Assembly: GCF_023374055.1 (NCBI RefSeq)
Contig: NZ_JAMBEP010000006.1
Coordinates: 1-64,000, forward strand
DNA: 64,000 bases
Origin: Luteimonas galliterrae
GTDB taxonomy: Bacteria; Pseudomonadota; Gammaproteobacteria; Xanthomonadales; Xanthomonadaceae
Reading direction: 5' to 3'
Shown piece by piece: positions 43,068-51,029 of the stretch. The notes under the pieces are model-generated. The model did not search any database, had not been told where the DNA came from, and saw only the letters and a program-made list of their open reading frames with translations. The translations under genes were made by a program, and so were the position numbers. How positions within the stretch are numbered: the stretch's first letter is position 1; every line of letters starts with the position of its first letter.

Positions 43068-43946
43068 ATGAACGAAGTTTTCGACACCCGCCAAGTCCGC
43101 CGCGCCTTTTCGCGCTCCGCCGGCCGTTACGAAGCCGCCGCGGCGCTGCAGCGCGAGGTTGAATCGCGCCTGCTCGAATCGTTGGATTATCTCGAAGACA
43201 ACCAGCCGCAAGTCGTTGTCGATCTCGGCTCCGGCCCCGGCCATGCCGCCGCGACGATGCGCAAGCGCTGGCCGCGCGCACGCACGCTGGCGCTCGACAT
43301 CGCATTGCCGATGCTGCGCCAGGCGCGCAAGCAGGCGGGCTGGTGGCGGCCGTTCGACCGCATCTGCGCCGATGCGCGTGCGTTGCCGCTGGCCGATGCC
43401 AGCGTCGACGTGCTGTTCTCGAATCTGTGCGTGCAATGGATCGAAGACCTGCCGGCGCTGTTCGCCGAATGGCGCCGCGTGCTCAAGCCCGGTGCGCGCT
43501 TGTTGGTATCCACGTTCGGGCCGGAAACGTTGATCGAACTGCGGGACGCTTTCGCCCGCGCGGATGCGGTGCCGCACGTGAGCCCGTTCGCATCGATCGG
43601 CCAGTTCGGCGATGCGATGGTGCGGGCGGGATTCAAGGATCCGGTGCTCGACCGCGACCTGTTCGTCCCCGGCTATCCGGACCTGGCCGCGCTGATGCGC
43701 GAGCTGCGCACGCTGGGGGCGACCAATGCGCTGCGTACGCGGCGCCACACGCTGACCGGCCGCGCCCGTTTCGCCGCCGCCGCGGGCGCCTACGAAGCCG
43801 AACGCCGCGCCGACGGCCTGCTGCCCGCCACTTGGGAAGTGATCTACGCGCAGGCCTGGGCGCCGCCGCCGGGCGCGCCGATCCGCGAAGCCGGCTACGA
43901 CGTGGCGGCCGTGCCAGTGGACCGGATCCCGATACGGCGGCGTTAA
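43068..43946 (+). CDS. bioC: Malonyl-ACP O-methyltransferase
   Basis: A 292-residue SAM-dependent methyltransferase that starts pimeloyl synthesis by masking malonyl-ACP. VRRAFSRSAGRYEAAAALQ is the typical BioC N-terminus; motif I is VVDLGSGPGHAAATM, then LALDIALPML, the DLFSNLCVQWIEDLPAL-like LFSNLCVQWIEDLP segment and RLLVSTFGPETLIELR. It is the last gene of the biotin cluster; bioA and bioD are not in the window. Confidence 0.94.
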   Translation: MNEVFDTRQVRRAFSRSAGRYEAAAALQREVESRLLESLDYLEDNQPQVVVDLGSGPGHAAATMRKRWPRARTLALDIALPMLRQARKQAGWWRPFDRICADARALPLADASVDVLFSNLCVQWIEDLPALFAEWRRVLKPGARLLVSTFGPETLIELRDAFARADAVPHVSPFASIGQFGDAMVRAGFKDPVLDRDLFVPGYPDLAALMRELRTLGATNALRTRRHTLTGRARFAAAAGAYEAERRADGLLPATWEVIYAQAWAPPPGAPIREAGYDVAAVPVDRIPIRRR

Positions 43947-43995
43947 GAACGCCTTTGCACTCGCGTCCAGCCGTCGCTCCCGAACATTTTCGCTT

Positions 43996-44100
43996 GTCAT
44001 CCCGAACGCAGTGAGGGATCTGCTTCACGCGGAGCAGATCACTCACTGCGTTCGGGATGACAGATATGGCTATCGGGATGACAAACCTGGTGTTCGGGAT
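43996..44100. repeat. GTCATCCCGAACGCAGTGAG inverted element
   Basis: GTCATCCCGAACGCAGTGAG at 43996-44015 is mirrored by CTCACTGCGTTCGGGATGAC at 44042-44061, with nested GATCTGCT/AGCAGATC. Partial single arms (ATCGGGATGACA, GTTCGGGATG) follow to about 44100. Confidence 0.9.
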
Positions 44101-44187
44101 GGCCATGGCGAAGAATGCATATGGCCGGCGGTTCACGAATCCCGGTTTAGTCTTCCCAGTCGCGCACATCGTGCGAGGAAGCCAGTA

Positions 44188-44811
44188 ATGTCCAAGTCAA
44201 GCGTCCTGATCGCATCGCTAACGTTGATCGTCCTCGGCGCCGCACCGGCCGCCGCCGCTCAGCGCTACAGCGCCGACGATATCCAGCAAGCACTGTCGGG
44301 CATCGATATCGACGCGCTGATCGGCGAGGCAGGCGGCGTGCTCATGCGCGCGCCGGACAGCGCGATCGACGGCCTGTTCCAGGCCGTACACGCCTCCTCG
44401 CAGGTGCCGAAAGAAGCCGACACGATGTGCGGCCTGCTCGAACCCGACGCCGACCGCAGCCTCGAAGCGATCGGCCGCGCCGCGCAAAGGCTCGGGCCGG
44501 ACAGCCGCCAGAAATTCGCCACTGCCGTCGCCGAAATCGCGACCACCGGCTTACAGAATCCCCCGCAACCTTATGACGAAGTCGCAGCGCGGCAAGTGCT
44601 GAAATCCGCCGGCGTGACCGCGATGCTGCTGCACGACGGGTTCCTGCTCGGCCTGAACAGCACCGGCAGCGATCGCGCCAGCCGCGACGCGCGCTGCCGC
44701 TCGATGCGCTGGATGCTGGACGCGCTGCAGGACGTGCCGCAGGCGCAACGCGCATCGGCGACGCGGCTGCTGCTCAACGAAGGACTCACTTTGCTGGCGC
44801 AGACGCGTTGA
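44188..44811 (+). CDS. Exported helical protein of unknown function
   Basis: A 207-residue protein. The ATG at 44188 has CGAGGAAGCC upstream. A signal peptide (LIASLTLIVLGAAPAAAAQ) is followed by a mostly helical domain with four Cys (MCGLL, RCRSM and others). No family recognised. Its last 26 bases overlap the end of the convergent glycosyltransferase gene. Confidence 0.75.
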   Translation: MSKSSVLIASLTLIVLGAAPAAAAQRYSADDIQQALSGIDIDALIGEAGGVLMRAPDSAIDGLFQAVHASSQVPKEADTMCGLLEPDADRSLEAIGRAAQRLGPDSRQKFATAVAEIATTGLQNPPQPYDEVAARQVLKSAGVTAMLLHDGFLLGLNSTGSDRASRDARCRSMRWMLDALQDVPQAQRASATRLLLNEGLTLLAQTR

Positions 44812-46288
44812 GCGGCTCCACCCGGAAGATGACGCGCTGCTGGTAAGGCGTGCCGAGCGCGATCGCGCGATAGCCGTGGGCGGCGATGCGGCGCCGCAGT
44901 TCCGGCCAGTAATCCTGCTTGCAGACCCAGACCAGGTCGGTTTCGGCTTCGGCCAGTTCGACCGCGAGCGGTTCGTCGTATTCGGGGTTGAAGCGCGGTT
45001 CCCGCCGCGGATCCTGCGAAATCTTTTCGATTTCGGTGTCCACGCCCATGTGCAGGTGCAGGCCGTAGCGGGCCATGTCCTCGACGAATACGACTTCGCG
45101 CACCTCGCCGGGCGCGCGCTGCCGGATCGCATCGGCCCACTGCGCGGCGTTCTTGTGGGTGGGCCACCAGGCCGATGCCAGCTGCAGCCCGAGCAGCAGC
45201 GCCACCCACAGCGCCAGCCAGCGCCATCGCGGCGGCGGCCGCCCTTCGCGTTCGCGCTGCAGCGCCGCCAGCAGGGCCAGCGGCACGAACAAGGGCAGGA
45301 GGTAGAGCGGCAGACGCGACCGCGAAACGCAGAACACCAGCAGCGGCAACAGCAGCCACAACGTCAGGAACAGCTGCGGCGCTTCGGCCTGGCGGGCTCG
45401 CGCATCCCGCCACCAGCGCGCCACCGCGGCGGGGACGCCGCGCGATCCGCGCAGCAATGCGCCGGTCCAGGGCAGGGTGCCGATCAGCAAGGTCGGCACG
45501 TACACCTGCAGCCAGCCGTACCATTCGCCGTGGCGGCCGAATTCGTTGGTGGTGACCCGGTTCACCACTTCGTCGCCGATGAAGTATTCGAACAAGCCGG
45601 GATTGCCGTGGATCACCGCGACATACCACGGTAATGCGAGCAGCGCGAACAACAGCACGCCGGAGATCCGGAACACACGATGGGTCGCGCGCTCGGGCAT
45701 CGCCTGGTCGAAGGCCAGCACCACCAGCAACGGCAGCAGTCCGGGCGGGCCTTTGGTCAGGAACGCCAGCGCGAAGGCCGCCCACATCAGCGAGATCCAG
45801 CGCTTGGGCCGGCGCCGGTCGCCGAACCGCGCTTCAACGAAAGCCCAGACCGCGAGCGTCTCGCACGCAGCCAGCACGTAATCGGTGGTGATCAGCTGCG
45901 ACGCGCCGACGGGGAACAGCATGGTCGCGTAGATCAGGGCGGCGACGTATTCGGACCCGGGTACCAGGCGCCGGCCGATGCGCCACGCCAACCACACGCA
46001 GAACAGATAGGACAGCGCCGCGGGCAGCCGCGCCGCCCACGGATTGCTGCCGAACACCGCCACGCTGCTCGCGATCAGCCAGTAGGTGAGCGGAGGCTTG
46101 GTCCAGTGGCCGACCTCGTCGTTGCGGCGCGGATTGAGCCAGTCGCCGCTGTGCAGCATGTTGAGGGCGACGTTGGTGTAGCGGCCTTCGTCGGGATCCC
46201 AGATGCCGCGCACGCCCAGAAACCCCAGGGCGAGCAACACCGCGAGCAGCGCGACGCAGAACCCGGGCGATCGGAACAGTGCGCGCAT
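44786..46288 (-). CDS. GT39/ArnT-like membrane glycosyltransferase
   Basis: A 500-residue protein with about 11-12 membrane segments. The periplasmic-loop motif GIWDPDEGRYTNVALNML contains the catalytic Asp/Glu pair of GT-C enzymes, followed by GHWTKPPLTYWLIA, ALAFLTKGPPGLLP and a soluble C-terminal domain. Members transfer sugars such as 4-amino-arabinose from undecaprenyl phosphate to lipid A or other envelope molecules. The substrate is unknown and no arn genes are near. Confidence 0.9.
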   Translation of the reverse strand: MRALFRSPGFCVALLAVLLALGFLGVRGIWDPDEGRYTNVALNMLHSGDWLNPRRNDEVGHWTKPPLTYWLIASSVAVFGSNPWAARLPAALSYLFCVWLAWRIGRRLVPGSEYVAALIYATMLFPVGASQLITTDYVLAACETLAVWAFVEARFGDRRRPKRWISLMWAAFALAFLTKGPPGLLPLLVVLAFDQAMPERATHRVFRISGVLLFALLALPWYVAVIHGNPGLFEYFIGDEVVNRVTTNEFGRHGEWYGWLQVYVPTLLIGTLPWTGALLRGSRGVPAAVARWWRDARARQAEAPQLFLTLWLLLPLLVFCVSRSRLPLYLLPLFVPLALLAALQREREGRPPPRWRWLALWVALLLGLQLASAWWPTHKNAAQWADAIRQRAPGEVREVVFVEDMARYGLHLHMGVDTEIEKISQDPRREPRFNPEYDEPLAVELAEAETDLVWVCKQDYWPELRRRIAAHGYRAIALGTPYQQRVIFRVEPLNASAPAK

Positions 46289-46375
46289 CGTCGCGTTCGG
46301 AAGGGAAGGCGGCGCAGCTTAGTCGGTGCGCCCTCAGTATTTCGTTATCCCGCTCACCGCTGGGCGAAGCGTTTA

Positions 46376-46452
46376 GACACGGATCAAATCCGAAAAACGG
46401 ATAAACCCTAAAGTTGGCCTTTGTCCGCCTTATTTCTGATGTGATCCGTGTC
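46376..46452. repeat. AT-rich palindromic element with GACACGGATCA ends
   Basis: A 77-base element with perfect 11-bp inverted ends (GACACGGATCA / TGATCCGTGTC), containing AAATCCGAAAAACGGATAAA. It is unusually AT-rich for this genome and appears once in the window. Confidence 0.8.
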
Positions 46453-46470
46453 CGAGCCTTGCTTTGGGGA

Positions 46471-46896
46471 TCAGGACACTTGCGCCAGCCATTCCTGCAG
46501 GTTGTAGTAGTTGCTGATGCGGGCGATGCGGCCGTTGCGGATCTCGAAGAAGGCCCCGCCCGGCAGTTGGTATTTCTGGCCGCGCGCCTTGGGCAAGCCG
46601 GCATCGTCGGCCAGGTATTCGCCGTCGACCACGTATTCGGCGGCGGCGCGTTGGCCGTCGGGCGAACTCATCACCACGATGTCGCTGAGTTTCTCGCGAT
46701 AGCTCGTCGCCATGCGTTGCAGGAAGGCCGCGAACTGGGCGCGGCCGGTTTCGCGCGGGCCTTGGTTGAGATCGTGCACCACGTACTCGTCCAGGCATTC
46801 GAGCATGGCGGTCCAATCGCCGCGGTTGAAAGCCGCGTAGTAGGCCAAGACCAACTCGGTCGCGCGGTCGTTGCGGCGCGTGCCATCGATTTTCAT
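46471..46896 (-). CDS. SnoaL-like/ketosteroid isomerase-fold protein
   Basis: A 141-residue NTF2-like protein: LVLAYYAAFNRGDWTAMLECLDEYVVHDLNQGP, FLQRMATSYREKLSD, then GGAFFEIRNGRIARISNYYNLQEW at the end, typical of SnoaL-like isomerase/hydrolase folds. The ATG at 46896 has GAGG 6 bases upstream; a second ATG lies 6 bases before it. Specific function unknown. Confidence 0.87.
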   Translation of the reverse strand: MKIDGTRRNDRATELVLAYYAAFNRGDWTAMLECLDEYVVHDLNQGPRETGRAQFAAFLQRMATSYREKLSDIVVMSSPDGQRAAAEYVVDGEYLADDAGLPKARGQKYQLPGGAFFEIRNGRIARISNYYNLQEWLAQVS

Positions 46897-46999
46897 CGCC
46901 ATCCTCGGAGGCCGCCATGGCCGGCCGGAATGATACTGGTTTTGAGGCGCGGCACAGGAGAAGCGAGGAACGGGAGGCACCCGTTCCCCGTTCCCATCC

Positions 47000-47752
47000 T
47001 CAGATCTGCACCATCGCGCGTTGCCGCTGGCGCAGCAGGCTCAGCGACAGCATCGCCGCCAGCAGCACGGTGGTGACGGCGAAGACGCCCATGCCCAGGT
47101 TGGCCACGCTGAGTCCGCCGGCGACGACGCCGTCGCCCGCGCCGTTGGGCACGAAGCTGGCCGCCTGCATGCCGGTGTAGTGCATGCCGCACACCGCCAC
47201 GCCCATCACCAGCGCGCTGCCCAGCATCTGCAGCCGGCCGCGCAGGTTGAACGCCAGCCACAACGCCACGATCGACGCGACGATCGCGATCGCTCCGGAA
47301 GCCCCCACCAAGGCCATGTTGTAATGCGTATCGGCCGGCATCAGCATCGCCGCCATCCCGGTGTAGTGCATGCCGGTGACGCCCAGGCCCATGAACACGC
47401 CGGCGGCGACCAGTTTGCTCCAACCGAACACGCCGGTGCCGGCGATCGCCAGTCCGGCCATGCACGAGGCCATTCCGATCACGGCCGAGAGCGCGGTCAG
47501 CGCGAGGTCGTACGACACCGCGATGTCCATCTTGCAGGCGAGCATCGCGATGAAGTGCATCGCCCAGATCGCCCCTCCGCCCATCGCCGCGCCGGCGGCG
47601 ACGATCGCCCCTCGGCGCTGCGATGCGCTCTGCGCGGCCGGGATCGCGATCGCCAATTGCAGGGCGGTGAAAGAACCCAGTACGGAAACCAGATAGGAAA
47701 GGACGACCAGCAGCGGGTCGTGCAGGCATTGGATAGCGTGATCGTGCGGCAT
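47000..47752 (-). CDS. MHYT-domain integral membrane sensor without output domain
   Basis: A 250-residue protein with seven likely membrane segments and three MHYT-type motifs: AMHFIAM, GMHYTGMAAM and GMHYTGMQAA. These are proposed to bind copper and sense oxygen, CO or NO. In most proteins this domain is fused to GGDEF/EAL or kinase domains; here it is free-standing. It is 47 bases after a V4R-domain gene on the same strand, a likely partner. Confidence 0.92.
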   Translation of the reverse strand: MPHDHAIQCLHDPLLVVLSYLVSVLGSFTALQLAIAIPAAQSASQRRGAIVAAGAAMGGGAIWAMHFIAMLACKMDIAVSYDLALTALSAVIGMASCMAGLAIAGTGVFGWSKLVAAGVFMGLGVTGMHYTGMAAMLMPADTHYNMALVGASGAIAIVASIVALWLAFNLRGRLQMLGSALVMGVAVCGMHYTGMQAASFVPNGAGDGVVAGGLSVANLGMGVFAVTTVLLAAMLSLSLLRQRQRAMVQI

Positions 47753-47799
47753 CGGCGAACTCCCCTTCGCGTTGAGTGGCTGGCTGTTGCGTGGCTGGC

Positions 47800-48564
47800 T
47801 TAAGCGCTGAATTCGAAACTGCAGGCTTCCGCGCCGTTGTTCCGGCAATGGCTCTCGACGATGCGCACGCTGTCGGTGCCCTGCGGCCCGGCCAGCAGTC
47901 CGCCGAGCATGCCGCGCAGGAAATGGCAGCATGCCCCGTGCTCGCCGCGGTGGCAGAACGGGCTGTTTTTGACCCGCAATACGTCCTCGTGCATGTCCGC
48001 CTGCAGCAATTGGCGCATGGCCGGCAGCGCGATATGCCGCACCGAATCCAGCAGCGGCAGATGGCCGCCGAGCGCGTAGTCGCGCTTGTAGACCCAGGCG
48101 CCGACGCGCTGGCCGATGTAGCGCAACGTCGGTTCGCGCTGCGGCGGCGGCAGGTCGTGCTCCAGCGCCATCAGCTGGATGAAGATGTTCGGATAGTTGC
48201 GCGCCAGCTGCGGCAGCAGCGTTTCTACGCGCCGCATGTCGACGGCGGTCGCGGCCTGCGCGGCCGCCGTGGGTTTCGCGGCGGCCGCCGGCTTGGCCGC
48301 TGCCGGCGCCGCGCCGTTCGTCGCTGCGCCGTCGAGCGGCGACGCTTCGAAACTGTTGACCAGGTGGTGCGTGCCCAGGCGTTCCTCGAGCATCAGCAGG
48401 CCGCTGTCCGGGCCGCGCACGATCATGGTGAGCACGACGCCTTCGTCGCTGTTGACCATGCGCTGGCGCAACAGCGTGAATCCGGCGGCGATGACGGTCT
48501 GCCCGAGCGCCAGCAGCAAGCCGTCGCGCCGATCCGAGACCACGCGAAATTCGACATCCGCCAT
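47800..48564 (-). CDS. V4R-domain cytosolic protein, probable sensor partner
   Basis: A 254-residue protein. The ATG at 48564 has GAGGGGGG upstream. The N-terminal about 75 residues resemble an ACT-like regulatory domain (RDGLLLALGQTVIAAGFTL...VVLTMIVRGP), then an Ala/Pro/Lys linker (residues about 82-108) and a C-terminal V4R (4-vinyl reductase) domain with SPFCHRGEHGACCHFLRGML and VESHCRNNGAEACSFEF, carrying the Cys/His cluster. V4R domains bind small hydrocarbons or metals in sensors. It is cotranscribed with the MHYT gene. Confidence 0.8.
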   Translation of the reverse strand: MADVEFRVVSDRRDGLLLALGQTVIAAGFTLLRQRMVNSDEGVVLTMIVRGPDSGLLMLEERLGTHHLVNSFEASPLDGAATNGAAPAAAKPAAAAKPTAAAQAATAVDMRRVETLLPQLARNYPNIFIQLMALEHDLPPPQREPTLRYIGQRVGAWVYKRDYALGGHLPLLDSVRHIALPAMRQLLQADMHEDVLRVKNSPFCHRGEHGACCHFLRGMLGGLLAGPQGTDSVRIVESHCRNNGAEACSFEFSA

Positions 48565-48760
48565 CCGCGCCCCCCTCGGCATGCCTGGTCGAAATCAGAG
48601 AAAGAAGTAGGGCCGGGCCCCTTTACCCGGCACCGCCGTCACGAACGTGCGGCGGACATCGCCCTCATCCAGCCTGCCAGCGGACGCAATAAAAAAACGT
48701 ACACGCGATCACAAAACTAAACGGGCTTTTTTGTCCTGTACTTACGCCTAGGGCGAAGCA

Positions 48761-49729
48761 TCAGCGCGCGAACAAGCCCGGCAAAGCATCCAGATCGACA
48801 TTGCCGCCGGACAGGATCACGCCGACCCGGCGCCCGGCGAAGATTTCGCGATGGCCCAGCACCGCCGCCAGCGCGATCGCCGAAGACGGTTCGATCAACT
48901 GCTTGCAGCGCTGCCAGAACAGGCGCATCGCCGCCACGGTGGCGTCGTCGTCGACGGTCACCACCTGCACGCGCAGGCGGCGCAGCAGTGCGAAATTCGG
49001 TTCGCCCACCAGCGTGCGCAAGCCGTCGCAAACGGTATCGGGCGTGAATTGCGCGACGCGTTCGCCGCGCCGTAGCGACTCGAACGTGTCGGCCGCGCCG
49101 CTGGGTTCGGCGCCGATCGCCCGGCACTGCGGCGCGAAGGCCGCCGCCGCCAGCGCGGTGCCCGAAGACAAACCGCCGCCGCCGACGGGCGCGACCAGCA
49201 GGTCCAAGCCATCGACGGTGTTGAGCAATTCCATCGCGGCCGTCCCTTGCCCCGCGATCACCCACGGATTCGTGTACGGATGCACCAGCGTCGCGCCGGT
49301 GGCGCTTTGCACTTCGGCGCATTTGGCTTCGCGCGCCGCGGTCGTGGGCGCGCTGGTATGCAGCGTGGCGCCGTAGGCGGCGATCGCCGCGACCTTCGAG
49401 CGCAGCGCGCCCTCGGGCACCACCACATGGCAGGCGATGCCGCGCAAACGCGCCGCCAGCGCCAGCGCGGCGCCATGGTTGCCGGAAGAATGCGTGACCA
49501 CGCCCGCTGCGGCCCGGGCATCGTCCAAGGCGAACACCGCATTGCACGCGCCGCGGAATTTGAATGCGCCGGCGCGCTGCAGGTGTTCGGCCTTGAAATG
49601 CAGTTCGCAGCCGGCCAGGGCGTCGATGCCGCGCGAGCGCAGCACCGGCGTGGCATGCGCATAGGGCGCGATGCGGGCGGCGGCGGCGAGGATGTCCTGG
49701 GCGCTGGGCGGATCGGCGGGAATCGTCAT
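48761..49729 (-). CDS. PLP-dependent serine/threonine dehydratase or serine racemase-like enzyme
   Basis: A 322-residue fold-type II PLP enzyme. The PLP lysine is Lys57 in RAGAFKFRGACNA, the substrate loop is SSGNHG, the phosphate-binding loop is PVGGGGLSSG, and the C-terminal ILSGGNVD follows. There is no ACT domain, so it is a short catabolic-type threonine/serine ammonia-lyase or a racemase; sequence alone does not separate these. Monocistronic. Confidence 0.9.
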   Translation of the reverse strand: MTIPADPPSAQDILAAAARIAPYAHATPVLRSRGIDALAGCELHFKAEHLQRAGAFKFRGACNAVFALDDARAAAGVVTHSSGNHGAALALAARLRGIACHVVVPEGALRSKVAAIAAYGATLHTSAPTTAAREAKCAEVQSATGATLVHPYTNPWVIAGQGTAAMELLNTVDGLDLLVAPVGGGGLSSGTALAAAAFAPQCRAIGAEPSGAADTFESLRRGERVAQFTPDTVCDGLRTLVGEPNFALLRRLRVQVVTVDDDATVAAMRLFWQRCKQLIEPSSAIALAAVLGHREIFAGRRVGVILSGGNVDLDALPGLFAR

Positions 49730-49871
49730 CCGTTCAGCTTAGCCGATGCCGCCCGCGCCGATCGCCGTCCGCAGCGCTGACGCGTTCAGCGGCGCGTCGA
49801 CCGCATCGGAAGAATTAAGCGGCGATTCAATGCCTGCGGCCGATGCTGGTTCGGCCTATCGGGGGTCCGTC

Positions 49872-50474
49872 ATGAAACTGCGTCTGCTTATTCCCATCCT
49901 GGCCGCCGCGTTCGCGCTGGCCGGCTGCGTCACCTACGACGGCTACGGTTACGGCGCCGGGTACTACCGCACGCAGCCGAACGTCGTTTACCGCCGCTAC
50001 GGCAGCTATCCCTACGGCTATTACGATGGCTACTACGGCGACGGCTACTACGATTCGCGCCGCTATTACGGCTACCCGTATTACGCCTATCCCTATTACA
50101 GCTATCCGCGCCACCACCACTATTACTACCGGCCGCCTTACGGGCACGGTCATGGCGGCGGGCACTACCGCCCGCCCAGCAGCCGGCCGCCTTCGGGCAA
50201 GCCGCCGTGGCGCGACCTGAACAAGATCCGCCCGGCCGAAGGCGCCCAACCGATGATGCCGCCGCGCCGAAGCGTGGGTTCGTCGTCCGGAAGCGTGCAG
50301 CCGACGCCCGCCTATCGTCCTGCACCGGTTTCCCGCCCCTCGCCTGTTTCTCGCCCGTCTCCGGTGGTGGCCCCACGCGCGCCGGTCGCGCCCAGGGCGT
50401 CGGTCCCGGCCGGTTCGGAGCGGCGTGAAGAAGCTCGCCGCGCCCGTGCGGAAATGAAGTCGGGAACGCGCTGA
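49872..50474 (+). CDS. Tyr/Pro-rich lipoprotein
   Basis: A 200-residue protein. The ATG at 49872 has GGGGGTCC upstream. The lipobox LAGC (AAAFALAGCVTYDG) places Cys19 at the mature N-terminus. Residues 25-100 are very rich in Tyr and Gly (YGYYDGYYGDGYYD, YYGYPYYAYPYYSYP) with a His cluster; residues 100-190 are Pro/Ser/Arg-rich with PVSRPSPVSRPSP repeats. Outer-membrane or surface-exposed disordered protein; function unknown. Confidence 0.8.
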   Translation: MKLRLLIPILAAAFALAGCVTYDGYGYGAGYYRTQPNVVYRRYGSYPYGYYDGYYGDGYYDSRRYYGYPYYAYPYYSYPRHHHYYYRPPYGHGHGGGHYRPPSSRPPSGKPPWRDLNKIRPAEGAQPMMPPRRSVGSSSGSVQPTPAYRPAPVSRPSPVSRPSPVVAPRAPVAPRASVPAGSERREEARRARAEMKSGTR

Positions 50475-50701
50475 CCGCGGGCCGCCGGTGGGCGACGGCT
50501 CGGGCGATGGCAAAAACGCGACCATCGTCCCGAACTGCGAACTTCAAACCGCTTGCGCTGGCCGGTCGGCGGTCGCACTCTAGCCACTAATGACCGAACG
50601 CGTCGTTTTACGACGTTGAGTGTAGTGGTCGACCTCTGTCGACGCCCGGTGGGGAATCACGGATCCCCCCTGTTCCGCCTCCGCCGGGCGTCGGCGCCAT
50701 A
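50475..50701. other. No gene seen
   Basis: About 230 bases downstream of the Tyr-rich lipoprotein gene, without convincing coding potential on either strand. Confidence 0.5.
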
Positions 50702-50738
50702 AAAAAACGGGGCCGGACGTCCCCCGACATCCGGCCCC
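50702..50738 (-). terminator. Orphan rho-independent terminator on the minus strand
   Basis: Minus strand: GGGGCCGGA (from 50738), a 12-base loop, TCCGGCCCC, then CG and seven T. No minus-strand gene lies upstream for 3 kb, so it probably ends an unannotated short transcript starting in 50740-50880. Confidence 0.8.
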
Positions 50739-50880
50739 TCGCGTCCCCAGTGTGCGCATGGCCGTCCCTGTTCCTGCCCGGCCAACGCCCCCGCGTCTTG
50801 CCACGCTGGGTGCAAGTAGGGATAAAGCAGGAAGCGTGCCAACCCGCCCGGCACGGGGTCGGCGATAATGCCGGCCCATT

Positions 50881-51004
50881 AAGCCCCTCTCCTCTCGGGA
50901 GAGGGGTTGGGGTGAGGGTTCGGCGAAGCGACGCCGTTCCGCTGACGCGATACTCCGAACCCTCATCCGGCCCTTCGGGCCACCTTCTCCCGCAGGAAGA
51001 AGGC
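50881..51004 (+). repeat. Interspersed repeat upstream of mnmG, same family as the hrpB insert
   Basis: AAGCCCCTCTCC, TCTCGGGAGAGGGGTTGGGG, TGAGGGTTCGGCGAAGCGACG, GAACCCTCATCCGG, CCCTTCGGGCC and CACCTTCTCCCGCAGGAAGA. It ends 25 bases before the mnmG start codon, inside the 5' untranslated region. Confidence 0.92.
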
Positions 51005-51029
51005 AACCGTCGCCTACCGCCAGATCGTC

